Origin: Spongiactinospora sp. TRM90649
Lineage (GTDB): Bacteria; Actinomycetota; Actinomycetes; Streptosporangiales; Streptosporangiaceae
Assembly (NCBI RefSeq): GCF_029382225.1
Contig: NZ_JARLTC010000033.1
Span: 86,990 to 150,989, forward strand
Length of the DNA: 64,000 nucleotides
Direction: 5' to 3'
The notes beneath the pieces were generated by a model. It was not told where the DNA came from. It ran no database searches and worked only from the letters and a program-made list of their open reading frames with translations. This document shows, piece by piece, positions 28,487 through 36,267 of this stretch (the first letter of the stretch is position 1; each line of letters opens with the position of its first letter). Made by a program: the position numbers and the translations under genes.

Positions 28487-28885
28487 ATGAATCCACGGCT
28501 CAACACGATCGATCTCATCGTCGCCGACCTGGAGGCGGCGATGGCGTTCTACGCCCGGCTCGGCCTGGACTTCAAGGTCGATCCGCAGGCGCCCGAGCAC
28601 GCCGGCTGCGACCTGCCGAACGGGCTGCACGTCATGCTGGACGGCGAGGGCTTCCGCACGCCGTTCATGCCCGGCTGGACCCGGCCGCAGGGCGGCCCGC
28701 GCGCCCTGCTGTGCTTCGAGTTCGACGGCCCGGCCGAGGTGGACGCCGCCTATGCCGACCTGACCGGGGCCGGGCACCGGGGGATCGCCGCGCCGTTCGA
28801 CGCGTTCTGGGGCATGCGCTACGCGACCGTGGCCGATCCCGACGGCAACGGCGTCGATCTGTACGCGAGCCTCCCGGCGAGCTGA
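28487..28885 (+). CDS. VOC family protein, PhnB/glyoxalase-like
   Basis: A 132-residue VOC protein: NTIDLIVADLEAAMAFYARL, then GGPRALLCFEFDGPAEVDAA and the end MRYATVADPDGNGVDLYASL, a complete single module. It is the first gene of an operon with a DGPF-motif protein (28908) and an ECF42-type sigma factor (29243); this order is a known arrangement in actinobacteria, where the sigma factor probably activates the operon. Confidence 0.87.
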   Translation: MNPRLNTIDLIVADLEAAMAFYARLGLDFKVDPQAPEHAGCDLPNGLHVMLDGEGFRTPFMPGWTRPQGGPRALLCFEFDGPAEVDAAYADLTGAGHRGIAAPFDAFWGMRYATVADPDGNGVDLYASLPAS

Positions 28886-28907
28886 GCGCGAGGAAAGGAG
28901 AACAGGC

Positions 28908-29246
28908 GTGAAGTACGTGCTGATGTTCATCGAGACCGAGGAGTTCACCCAGCGGCTGGAGGCGATGGGCGACCTGGAGCGGGAGGCCGCCTACGCGGCC
29001 GTCGGGCAGTGGTTCGACGACCACGCCGACAAGATCACCCACCACGCGCACCTGGCGCCGGTGCACACCGCGACCACGGTGCGCCTGGGGCAGGGCGACC
29101 CGGTCGTCACCGACGGGCCGTTCGTGGAGGGCAAGGAGGTGGTCAGCGGATTCGCCGAGCTGGAGGTGGCCGACCTGGACGAGGCGCTGAAGGTGGCCCG
29201 CTCCTGGCCGGCCTGCCCGATCGTGGAGATCCGCCCGGTCTCATGA
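28908..29246 (+). CDS. YCII-related DGPF-motif protein
   Basis: A 112-residue protein of the YCII fold with the family phrase VVTDGPFVEGKEVVSGF near residues 70-86, giving the DGPF motif. It starts MKYVLMFIETEEFTQRLEAM after the Shine-Dalgarno GAAAGGAG. Its stop overlaps the sigma-factor start in ATGA. DGPF proteins are the constant partners of ECF42 sigma factors and are thought to be target genes in an oxidative or antibiotic stress response. Confidence 0.88.
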   Translation: MKYVLMFIETEEFTQRLEAMGDLEREAAYAAVGQWFDDHADKITHHAHLAPVHTATTVRLGQGDPVVTDGPFVEGKEVVSGFAELEVADLDEALKVARSWPACPIVEIRPVS

Positions 29247-30463
29247 GCGACGCCGATCACCGGTCCGAGCCGGTGAGCCGGGAGGTGCTGGCCCGCGTGG
29301 TGCGTGAGCACGCGGGCCGCCTCGCCGCCTCCCTGGTCTCCCTGCTGGGCGACTTCGCCGCCGCCGAGGACCTGGTGCAGGACGCGGTCGAGACGGCGCT
29401 GCGCCGCTGGCCCGCCGAGGGGATCCCGGACCGGCCGGACGCCTGGCTGTTCACCGTGGCCCGGCGGCGCGGCCTGGACGTGCTGCGCCGCGAGTCGAAC
29501 TACCGGGCCAAGCTCGCCCAGTTGCCCTGGCCGGATCCCACCCCACGTGACGACCGGCTCAGGCTGATCTTCATCTGCTGCCACCCGGCGCTCTCGCGGG
29601 CGGCGCAGATCGCGCTGACCCTGCGGGTGGTGTGCGGGCTGAGCACGGCGCAGATCGCCGCCGCGTTCGTCGTGCCCGAGACGACGGTGGGACAGCGCAT
29701 CACCCGCGCCAAGCGGAAGATCGGCGAGACCGGCATCCCGTACCGCCTGCCCGCCCCCGAGGACCTGCCGGAGCGGCTGGGCGGCGTGCTGGCGGTCATC
29801 TACCTGCTGTTCAACGAGGGCTACCTGTCCAGTGACAGCGCGCACGCCCAGGCCCGCCCTCTGGTGGAGGACGCCGAGTGGTTGGCCGCGCTGCTGGTGA
29901 ACCTGATGCCAAGGGAGCCGGAGGCGGCCGGGCTGCTGGCGCTGATCCGGCTGCACCGGGCGCGCGGCGCGGCCCGCTTCGACGCCGAGGGACGGCTGGT
30001 GCTGCTGGCCGACCAGGACCGCTCGCTGTGGGACCACGCCGCCATCGCCGAGGCGACCACGATGCTGACCCGGACGGCACGCGCCCACCGCCGCCCCGGC
30101 CAGTATCAGGTGCAGGCGGCGATCGTGGCCTGCCATGCCGAGGCCGCCTACTTCGCGGCCACCGACTGGGCGCAGATCCTAGTGCTGTACGACATGCTGG
30201 TGCGCCTGACTCCCTCGCCGGTCGCCCGGCTGCACCGGGCCATCGCGCTGCACCACGTCAAGGGACCCGAGATCGCCCTGGCCGAGCTGGCGTCCCTGGA
30301 ACGGGAGCTGGCGCGCTACCCGCTGCTGCACGCCACCCGGGCCGAACTGCTGCGCGCGCTCGGCCGTCGCGAAGAGGCCCGCCGCTGCGACGAACGGGCG
30401 CTGGAGCTGACCGCCAACCCCGCCCAGCAGGCCCTGCTGGCCGAACGGCTGGACTGGTCCTGA
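29243..30463 (+). CDS. ECF42-type RNA polymerase sigma factor with C-terminal TPR-like extension
   Basis: A 406-residue ECF sigma factor. Region 2 has LLGDFAAAEDLVQDAVETAL and RPDAWLFTVARRRGLDVLRR; region 4 has LTLRVVCGLSTAQIAAAFVV and PETTVGQRITRAKRKIG. After it, PYRLPAPEDLPERLGGVLAV and YLLFNEGYLSS introduce a 200-residue helical extension that replaces an anti-sigma factor in ECF42 proteins. ATG 29243 overlaps the stop of the DGPF gene. A short hairpin follows. Confidence 0.92.
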   Translation: MSDADHRSEPVSREVLARVVREHAGRLAASLVSLLGDFAAAEDLVQDAVETALRRWPAEGIPDRPDAWLFTVARRRGLDVLRRESNYRAKLAQLPWPDPTPRDDRLRLIFICCHPALSRAAQIALTLRVVCGLSTAQIAAAFVVPETTVGQRITRAKRKIGETGIPYRLPAPEDLPERLGGVLAVIYLLFNEGYLSSDSAHAQARPLVEDAEWLAALLVNLMPREPEAAGLLALIRLHRARGAARFDAEGRLVLLADQDRSLWDHAAIAEATTMLTRTARAHRRPGQYQVQAAIVACHAEAAYFAATDWAQILVLYDMLVRLTPSPVARLHRAIALHHVKGPEIALAELASLERELARYPLLHATRAELLRALGRREEARRCDERALELTANPAQQALLAERLDWS

Positions 30464-30464
30464 C

Positions 30465-30480
30465 CCGTCCTCCGGGACGG
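30465..30480. terminator. Short hairpin after the ECF42 operon
   Basis: CCGTCC and GGACGG form 6-bp arms around TCCG directly after the sigma-factor stop; a weak terminator candidate. Confidence 0.4.
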
Positions 30481-30492
30481 CGGGCGGCGGGC

Positions 30493-30835
30493 TCATGGGG
30501 CGGGGGTGGCTCCGGCGAGGACGGTGGTCACCATCCGGCTCACGGCTTCGGGCTCCGGCGGGGCGCCGGTGCGGTCGGCGTAGAGCAGGTGGCCCGCGCC
30601 GATCAGGGTGGCGGCGAGCGTGTCGACGTCGGCGCTCGACGCGACGCGGCCGAGGTCGCGCTCTTCGCGCAGGTAGGCGCCGATCGCGAGGGCGGCCTCC
30701 GTCAGCACCGGCACGCCGACCGGCCAGGTCTCGCGCAGCCGGGCGCGCAGCTCGTCGTGGAAGGTGACCAGGGCGACGATCGCCACGGCGACCGAGCCGT
30801 ACACGGCGATGATCGCGTCGGTGAGGTGGCCGGCC
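30493..30835 (-). pseudogene. TetR family regulator, C-terminal fragment
   Basis: The minus strand carries a TetR C-terminal domain reading HLTDAIIAVYGSVAVAIVAL, then TFHDELRARLRETWPVGV and ending MVTTVLAGATPAP. There is no HTH: homology ends at about 30835, where sequence of a methyltransferase on the opposite strand begins. The N-terminal half and promoter are gone, so this is the stump of a gene cut by a deletion. Confidence 0.7.
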
Positions 30836-30839
30836 GGCC

Positions 30840-31262
30840 GCGTTCTGGCACACCTTCGAACTGCCGGGCGGCGTGGCGAGCGCGTTCGCCGAGGTCTGCC
30901 GCCGGGTACTGCCCGGCCCGCTGTCCGCCATCGACCCGAACTCGACCGCCCTGAAGATCTACCGGCCGATGTTCACCAAGACCGCCGAGGGGATCGCGGC
31001 GGCGGGCGGGTTCGGCGAGCCCGAGCAGTGGCATTTCAACTGGCGGCGCGAGTACACCAAGGACGAATGGCTGGACCAGATCCCCACCCAGGGCCTGTTC
31101 ACCCGGCTCGCGCCGGACGCGCTGGGGGAGGTCCTGGACACCGTCGGAGCCGCCGTGGACGCGCTCGGCGGCCGGTTCACGCTGTCGTACACCACGGTGG
31201 CGGTCACCGCGACCCGGCTCACCCCCGCAGCAGCGGCAGCAGACGGTCGCCCTGACGCCTGA
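30840..31262 (+). pseudogene. SAM-dependent methyltransferase, C-terminal fragment
   Basis: From about 30840 the plus strand reads FWHTFELPGGVASAFAEVCR, later EGIAAAGGFGEPEQWHFNWR and WLDQIPTQGLFTRLAPDAL, the C-terminal substrate region of a class I methyltransferase (Methyltransf_11 type). The Rossmann part with the SAM-binding GxGxG is missing. Its 3' end overlaps the convergent monooxygenase gene by 44 bases. Together with the TetR stump it shows that one deletion removed both 5' halves of a divergent pair. Confidence 0.7.
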
Positions 31263-32277
31263 TCTCCGGCAGGTAGGGGGTGTCGGAGAGCACGAAGTGG
31301 GTGATGCCGAGGTCCTGGTACCTGCGCAGTGACCTGGCCACGTCCTCGGCCGAGCCGACCAGCCAGGTGGTGCCCGCCCCGCCGCCGCCCACCTTGCCCG
31401 GGGCGGTGTAGAGGTTGTCGTCGAGCACCTCGCCCCGCGCCGCCAGGTCGAGCAGCCGCCGCTGGCCGACGGCGACCTGCCGGTTCGGGTCGCGGGTGAT
31501 GGCTCCGGCGGCCATCCGGGCGACCTTGTCCTCAGCGTCCGCCCACGCCTGGTCGGTGGTGTCGCGCACCAGCGTGGTGATCCGCAGCCCGAACTCCAGC
31601 GGCGGATGCTCGCGGCCGGCCTTGTCGGCGAGCAGCCTGAGCCGCTCGATCCGCTCGGCCACGCCGTCGAGGGGTTCGCCCCAGAAGAGCTGGACGTCGG
31701 CCTCGGCCGCGGCCACCCGCTCGGCGGCGGCCGAGGCGCCGCCGAAGTAGAGGCGGGGGTGCGCGCGCCCGTCCCGCGCGACCGGGCGCGGGACCACGGT
31801 CGAGCCGGCGACGGCGAAGTGCTCGCCCTGGTAGGTGACGTTCTCCTCGGTCCAGAGCCTGCGCGTGATCTGGAGGAACTCCCTGGTGCGGGCGTAGCGG
31901 TGGGCCTGGTCGCCCTCGCTGTCGCCGTAGGCCGCGAGGTCGTCCTTGCCGGAGACGATGTTGACCAGCACCCGGCCCCCGGTGAGGTGGTCCAGGGTGG
32001 CGGCGGCGGAGGCGAACCTGGCCGGGTGCCAGTAGCCGGGGCGGATCGCGATCAGCGGCTGGAACGTGGCCGTCCGCGCGGCCAGCGCGGCGGCGACGGT
32101 GAAGGTGTCGGGCCGTCCCCAGCCGGTGCCGATCAGCGCGCCGTCCCAGCCGTGTCTTTCCAGTGCTTCGGCGTAGCCGGTGAGGGTGGCCAGGGTGTTG
32201 TGGTCCACCACCGTGTCGTCGCCACGGTGGCCGGGCTCTGCCTGATTGGGGATGTACCAGAGAAACTGAAGGCTCAT
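31219..32277 (-). CDS. LLM-class flavin-dependent monooxygenase, SsuD-like
   Basis: A 352-residue luciferase-like (FMNH2-dependent) monooxygenase close to alkanesulfonate monooxygenase SsuD. Marks are MSLQFLWYIPNQAEPGHRGD, DGALIGTGWGRPDTFTVAAA, ALAARTATFQPLIAIRPGYW, TGGRVLVNIVSGKDDLAAYG with the following HRYARTREFL. SsuD enzymes release sulfite from sulfonates using reduced flavin from a partner reductase; no such reductase is adjacent (the nearest FMN reductase is at 61999). It is divergent from the aldo/keto reductase at 32358, with an inverted repeat between them. Confidence 0.88.
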   Translation of the reverse strand: MSLQFLWYIPNQAEPGHRGDDTVVDHNTLATLTGYAEALERHGWDGALIGTGWGRPDTFTVAAALAARTATFQPLIAIRPGYWHPARFASAAATLDHLTGGRVLVNIVSGKDDLAAYGDSEGDQAHRYARTREFLQITRRLWTEENVTYQGEHFAVAGSTVVPRPVARDGRAHPRLYFGGASAAAERVAAAEADVQLFWGEPLDGVAERIERLRLLADKAGREHPPLEFGLRITTLVRDTTDQAWADAEDKVARMAAGAITRDPNRQVAVGQRRLLDLAARGEVLDDNLYTAPGKVGGGGAGTTWLVGSAEDVARSLRRYQDLGITHFVLSDTPYLPEIRRQGDRLLPLLRG

Positions 32278-32299
32278 CAGTGGGACTTCCTGTTGTAAA

Positions 32300-32318
32300 A
32301 CCTACTCTTCATGTAGGT
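32300..32318. promoter_or_regulatory. Inverted repeat between monooxygenase and aldo/keto reductase genes
   Basis: ACCTAC-TCTTCAT-GTAGGT, perfect 6-bp arms, in an AT-rich gap between divergent genes, just upstream of a -10-like TATAGA at 32323-32328. It probably binds a regulator encoded elsewhere, since no regulator gene is adjacent. Confidence 0.5.
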
Positions 32319-32357
32319 AAAGTATAGATCGGGATGGAATCGACAGGAAGAAGCCAG

Positions 32358-33407
32358 ATGACGATCAAGGTCAACCGGAGGCTCGGCCGTACCGGCGTGC
32401 CGATCAGCCCGCTCACCCTGGGCGCCATGAACTTCGGCCGCTGGCAGGAGGAGGCCGAGAGCGCGCGGATCATCCACGCCGCCCTCGACGCCGGCGTCAC
32501 GGCCATCGACACCGCCGACGTCTACGGACAGGGGGCGTCGGAGGAGATCGTCGGGCGGGCGATCAAGGACCGCCGCGACGACGTCTTCCTGGCCACCAAG
32601 TTCCACGGGCAGATCGGCGAGGATCCCCGGCACGCCGGGAACTCCCGGCACTGGATCCTGCGCGCGGTGGAGGACAGCCTGCGCCGGCTCGGCACCGACC
32701 ACATCGACCTCTACCAGGCGCACCGGCCGGACCTGCACACCGACCTGCTGGAGACGCTGACCACCCTCGACGGCCTGATCAGGCAGGGCAAGATCCGCTA
32801 CTACGGCACCTCGGTCTTCCCCGCCCACCAGCTCGTCGAGGCGCACTGGCTGGCCGACAAGCACGGGCTGATCGCCCCGCACACCGAGCAGTCGCCCTAC
32901 TCCCTGCTGGTCCGCGGCGCCGAGCGCGAGGTGTTCCCGGTCACGCGCAGGTACGGCGTGGGCGTCGTCGCCTACGGCCCGCTGGCGGCGGGCTGGCTGT
33001 CCGGGAAGTACCGGATCGGCGGCGAGCAGCCGCCGTCGGCCCGCGCCGACCAGGTGCCCGGCCGGTTCGACATCGCGTCGGAGCGCAACCGGCGCAAGCT
33101 GGCCGCCGCCGACGCGCTGGCCCGGCTCGCCGAGGAGCACGGCCTGACGCTGGTCGACCTGGCGGTGGCGTTCGCGCTCAACCACCCGGCGGTGAGCAGC
33201 GTGATCATCGGGCCGCGCACGTCAGAGCACCTGGAGAGCTATCTGAAGGCGGCCGATGCGGAACTCGGCGACGACCTCCTGGATCGCATCGACGAGATAG
33301 TGGATCCGGGCACCCACTTCCTCGAACGCGACACCGGCCGCGACACGCCGTCCCTGCGGCCGGAGGCGCTGCGGCGCGGCCGTACCGGCGAGGACTCACG
33401 CCCATGA
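32358..33407 (+). CDS. Aldo/keto reductase
   Basis: A 349-residue aldo/keto reductase of the AKR11/YajO-like group. It has VNRRLGRTGVPISPLTLGAM, the catalytic Asp and Tyr in GVTAIDTADVYGQGASEEIV, the Lys in VFLATKFHGQIG, and the His in HIDLYQAHRPD. The cofactor segment is VSSVIIGPRTSEHLESYLKA. The start MTIKVNRR at 32358 has AGGAAGAAG upstream and a TATAGA -10 about 30 bases before it; an alternative ATG is at 32334. The enzyme probably reduces an aldehyde or ketone with NADPH. Confidence 0.9.
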   Translation: MTIKVNRRLGRTGVPISPLTLGAMNFGRWQEEAESARIIHAALDAGVTAIDTADVYGQGASEEIVGRAIKDRRDDVFLATKFHGQIGEDPRHAGNSRHWILRAVEDSLRRLGTDHIDLYQAHRPDLHTDLLETLTTLDGLIRQGKIRYYGTSVFPAHQLVEAHWLADKHGLIAPHTEQSPYSLLVRGAEREVFPVTRRYGVGVVAYGPLAAGWLSGKYRIGGEQPPSARADQVPGRFDIASERNRRKLAAADALARLAEEHGLTLVDLAVAFALNHPAVSSVIIGPRTSEHLESYLKAADAELGDDLLDRIDEIVDPGTHFLERDTGRDTPSLRPEALRRGRTGEDSRP

Positions 33408-33754
33408 GCCACGGCGCCTTCGAGACGACCTACGCGGCGGCCGGGGACCGCTACGAGAGGCTGGAGTACCGCCGCACCGGCAACTCCGGCCTGCGCCTCG
33501 CACCGCTGTCGGTGACGATCGAAGGGTTCGGCGGGCAGGGTGATCCACGGAAAGTGGCCCGGCTGCGAGCCGCCATCAACGCGACGTGCCGGGTCGCGGC
33601 GGGGGATCGGCGGACCAGTTATCACGCGACCAGTGAGCGCATCACAATCGGGATCGCGGGGCCGGACGCGCGTGAGCGGATCGCGGTGCTGCGCCGGCAG
33701 CTTGCCAAGATCGGCGGCAGCCGCGGCTGGACGATCACCGAAGATCTGAACTGA
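33404..33754 (+). pseudogene. Chimeric ORF: aldo/keto reductase N-terminus joined to an unknown C-terminus
   Basis: A 116-residue open frame overlapping the previous stop in ATGA. Residues 1-37, MSHGAFETTYAAAGDRYERL and YRRTGNSGLRLAPLSV, are the standard start of a YghZ-type aldo/keto reductase. From residue 38 (TIEGFGGQGDP) the sequence is unrelated to that family; the rest, including ISYHATSERI-like strand sequence and VLRRQLAKIGGSRGW, is not recognised. It looks like the head of a second reductase gene fused in frame to another gene's tail at about 33515. Confidence 0.55.
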
Positions 33755-33807
33755 CCCAGTTCTCACAGTGAGTGAGGGTGGTGACTGTGTGTGGATCGCA
33801 GAAATGA

Positions 33808-34122
33808 TCGTTATCGAGACGCGAGATCGATACCTCCGCCCCGACCGGGCGGCTGCAGTTTCACATGTTCGGCGCGTTCGATGAGTTCCTGCGTGAGCTC
33901 ATCGTCGAGGGCACGCTCGAAGGGCTGGCCTCCGCGCGAGCTCGCGGCCGTGTCGGTGGCCGGCCGCGGGCGATGGACGCCGATGGAATCGAGATGGCCC
34001 GAGCGCTGTATGAGATGAAGGGCTAAGACGGAAAGCGCAAGTACACCGTCCAGCAGATCGCGGACCGGCTCGGCGTCGGCCGCACCACCATTTACCGGAA
34101 TCTCGACACCGAGCCCACGTAA
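33808..34122 (+). pseudogene. tnpR: Serine resolvase, C-terminal fragment with stop codon
   Basis: The reading frame opens after a stop with REIDTSAPTGRLQFHMFGAF, the middle of a serine resolvase, continues ELIVEGTLEGLASARARGRV and ends with the HTH TVQQIADRLGVGRTTIYRNL. The catalytic N-terminus is missing and a TAA at 34024-34026 interrupts the linker (MKG stop DGKRK). It is a second, dead resolvase, distinct from the intact one at 13014. Confidence 0.82.
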
Positions 34123-34340
34123 GGGCCCAGTCAGGTGCCGAACCACCAACCTCAGCCGGCAGAGGAGTCCAGACGTGAGCACGATGGAGGAACCGGACCT
34201 CGGCAGCATCGTCGCGGTCAACTGGAGTTATCCCAACCGCATCTTCATCCTCATCGGTGACGGTGACGGTGACGGCGGCGTCGGTAACGGGGCAGTTTGG
34301 AGCAGGTCGGCGCTTAGGCCGGCCGGTTGCAACCGAGCCG

Positions 34341-34799
34341 CTAGCGGACCGGTAGTGGGGTGCCGTGCTGGTTGGTGGGGCGGGGTCCGTGGATACGCCG
34401 GTCTGCCTCGGTGATGCGCATGTCGTTGATGCTGGCCTCACGGCGGCTCATGAGTCCCTCGGGGGTGAACTCCCACAGTTCGTTGCCGTAGCTGCGCCAC
34501 CATTGGCCGGTCGGGTCCTGGCATTCGTACTGGAAGCGCACTGCGATCCGGTTGTCGCGAAATCCCCACAGTTCCTTGCGGAGCGCGTAGTCCAGTTCTC
34601 GGTCCCACTTGTGCCGCAGGAATATGATGATCTCGGTGCGGCCCGTGATGAACTGGTCACGGTTGCGCCAGACGGAGTTCTCGGTGTAAGCCAGTGCCAC
34701 ACGCTCGGGGTTGCGGGTGTTCCAGGCGTCCTCTGCGGTCTGGACCTTCTCCAGCGCGGTTTCCAGCGTGAAGGGCGGGAAGGGCGGTCGTGCTGTCAT
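34341..34799 (-). CDS. DUF1348 / nuclear-transport-factor-2-like protein
   Basis: A 152-residue protein of the DUF1348 family in the NTF2 fold. It contains ETALEKVQTAEDAWNTRNPE, TENSVWRNRDQFITGRTEII and ELWGFRDNRIAVRFQYECQD followed by WWRSYGNELWEFTPEGLM, the family core. It starts at ATG 34799; longer frames are not family-like. The function of DUF1348 proteins is unknown, but they often sit near regulators in actinomycetes. The MOSC gene ends 100 bases upstream on the same strand. Confidence 0.88.
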   Translation of the reverse strand: MTARPPFPPFTLETALEKVQTAEDAWNTRNPERVALAYTENSVWRNRDQFITGRTEIIIFLRHKWDRELDYALRKELWGFRDNRIAVRFQYECQDPTGQWWRSYGNELWEFTPEGLMSRREASINDMRITEADRRIHGPRPTNQHGTPLPVR

Positions 34800-34898
34800 G
34801 GTGGCCTCCTTGACCAATGGGGTGGAGTGGTTGGTGGTCCGCACGACCATGTGCGGGCGAGCGGGGTCAGACGGTGCGCCGCCCCTCGCCACCGGGGA

Positions 34899-35591
34899 TT
34901 ACAGGCTGTAGGGGCGGCCGAGAATCCCGCCGCCAAGGTGTGCGGGCTCGGCGGTGGTTGGTCGACGGTCGACCCGGTCGCCAAGATGGACGGTGCCGGG
35001 GCGGATGACCCAGCAGTTGAGAGCGAGTTCGTTGCCGAAGCGCTGTCGGATGCGGCGGAACACCTCCAGGTCCTGGGTTCCGCTGTCTGGGTCTATGGAC
35101 GTGACGATGCAGCGCTGCCGCATCGAGTGGACCCCGATGATCGCCTCGCCGATGACAAGCTCGTGGCCGGGCCAGGAGTGTTCGGCGCCCGGGGGCACAC
35201 CGCCGATGAGCAGATTGGGACGAAGACGGCGGATGTCGGCGTTGAGCTCGGCCACGGTGCCGTCGGTGGCGACGAGCAGGTTGAGGACGTCGAAGCGTTC
35301 TGGCCCGCGATAGCCGACCAGACGTGCCTGTGGGCCGGCGACCGTTCTTATGACCTGAGTGGCCTTGATGGTGTTCCACAGGTGACCGGCCACCCGTGGA
35401 ACACCATCAAGGCCGGTGGCCGCATGTACGGTGAGCAGCCCATGACGGGTACGACCGGTGAGCGGGCCGTGCGGACTGGCGACGTGCACGACCCGATCCC
35501 CGCTGAGTCCGTCACCGGTCAGCTGCGCAGTCTTCAGTGCCTCGCCGGACAACGACTTAACCGGGTATCGCCACAGACCGGCGATGTACAT
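34899..35591 (-). CDS. MOSC-domain protein
   Basis: A 230-residue MOSC protein with the N-terminal beta-barrel subdomain MYIAGLWRYPVKSLSGEALK and the MOSC core: RFDVLNLLVATDGTVAELN, then RLRPNLLIGG and FGNELALNCWVIRPG. The usual Cys of MOSC proteins is in LALNCWV; such proteins carry a sulfurated molybdenum cofactor or transfer sulfur (mARC, YiiM type). MYIAG at 35591 is preferred to the Met 30 bases upstream. Inside the gene is a perfect inverted repeat of 19-bp arms (35361-35414), encoding GLDGVPRVAGHLWNTIKA. Confidence 0.88.
   Translation of the reverse strand: MYIAGLWRYPVKSLSGEALKTAQLTGDGLSGDRVVHVASPHGPLTGRTRHGLLTVHAATGLDGVPRVAGHLWNTIKATQVIRTVAGPQARLVGYRGPERFDVLNLLVATDGTVAELNADIRRLRPNLLIGGVPPGAEHSWPGHELVIGEAIIGVHSMRQRCIVTSIDPDSGTQDLEVFRRIRQRFGNELALNCWVIRPGTVHLGDRVDRRPTTAEPAHLGGGILGRPYSL
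35361..35414. repeat. Perfect 19-bp-arm inverted repeat inside the MOSC gene
   Basis: GGCCTTGATGGTGTTCCAC (35361-35379) and its exact complement (35396-35414) flank 16 bases within coding sequence. Chance or codon constraint would hardly give 19 matched pairs; a template-switch mutation that perfected an older quasi-palindrome is the simplest origin. Confidence 0.9.
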
Positions 35592-35635
35592 GCGACCCAC
35601 CCTTCTCAGGTGATGGTCCACCTGACCGACGTGGG

Positions 35636-36172
35636 TCAGGCGGAAACGACCGGGAAGTCGATGTTGACGTCGACGGCCTTGTTGAAGTAGTTGGTGAGCA
35701 CGTTGAGCGCCACGTGGCCGATGGTCTCAGCGATCTCCTCATCGGTGAGCCCGGCGGCACGGGCCACGGCGAAGGCGTCATCGGTCACGCTGCCGCGGCC
35801 CTCGTTGACCGCGGCGGCGAAGGCCAGGACCGCCGCCGTCTTCGAGTCGGACGCGGTGGCCTTGCGCGCCGCGGCGATCTCGTCAGTGTCCAGGTGCGCG
35901 ACGTGCTCGCCGAGGTAACTGTGCGCGGACAGACAGTAGGAGCAGCTGTTACCCTGCGCGACAGCCAGGGCGATGCGCTCCCGGGTCGCCAGGTCCAGCA
36001 CGCCATGGCTGAGCGCGCCGGACAAGTCCAGGTAGGCCCTGAGCAGGGCAGGGCTGTTGGCCATCGCCCGGGTCATGTTCGGGGTTGCGCCCAGGCGCCG
36101 CTGGACCTCGGCCAACAGGTCTGACACGGGTGTTGCGGCGGTGGCCGGGTCGACGAGAGGCAGGTGGGCCAT
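35636..36172 (-). CDS. Carboxymuconolactone decarboxylase / AhpD-like peroxidase family protein
   Basis: A 178-residue protein of the AhpD/CMD fold. It carries the redox motif CSYCLSAHSYLGEHV (CxxC-x3-H) near residue 77, preceded by RERIALAVAQGN, as in alkylhydroperoxidases that use a disulfide relay. Another family phrase is LTDEEIAETIGHVALNVLTN. ATG 36172 gives the natural start MAHLPLVDPATA. It is divergent from the CGNR regulator at 36268 and sits behind the duplicated CTAACG-N18-CGTTAG boxes, so it is that regulator's likely target. Confidence 0.9.
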   Translation of the reverse strand: MAHLPLVDPATAATPVSDLLAEVQRRLGATPNMTRAMANSPALLRAYLDLSGALSHGVLDLATRERIALAVAQGNSCSYCLSAHSYLGEHVAHLDTDEIAAARKATASDSKTAAVLAFAAAVNEGRGSVTDDAFAVARAAGLTDEEIAETIGHVALNVLTNYFNKAVDVNIDFPVVSA

Positions 36173-36186
36173 AGGACTCCTTCTTT

Positions 36187-36216
36187 CTAACGGATGTTTT
36201 GCGTTGATTGCGTTAG
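36187..36216. promoter_or_regulatory. CGNR-type operator, copy 1
   Basis: CTAACG-N18-CGTTAG, 14 bases upstream of the AhpD-like start (36172). Same arms and same 18-bp spacing as copy 2. Confidence 0.7.
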
Positions 36217-36234
36217 GAACGATAGCGACTATCT

Positions 36235-36264
36235 CTAACGCATGCAACCTCGTGATACCGTTAG
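36235..36264. promoter_or_regulatory. CGNR-type operator, copy 2
   Basis: CTAACG-N18-CGTTAG, ending 3 bases before the GTG of the CGNR gene (36268). The copies are 48 bases apart start to start. Occupation would block initiation of the regulator's own gene. Confidence 0.7.
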
Positions 36265-36267
36265 AAC

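Noticed and set aside
34175..34414. 79-codon frame with a GTG start and GDGDGDGG stretch
   Set aside because: The GGTGAC repeat explains the odd composition, it runs into the antisense of the DUF1348 gene, and no similarity is visible.
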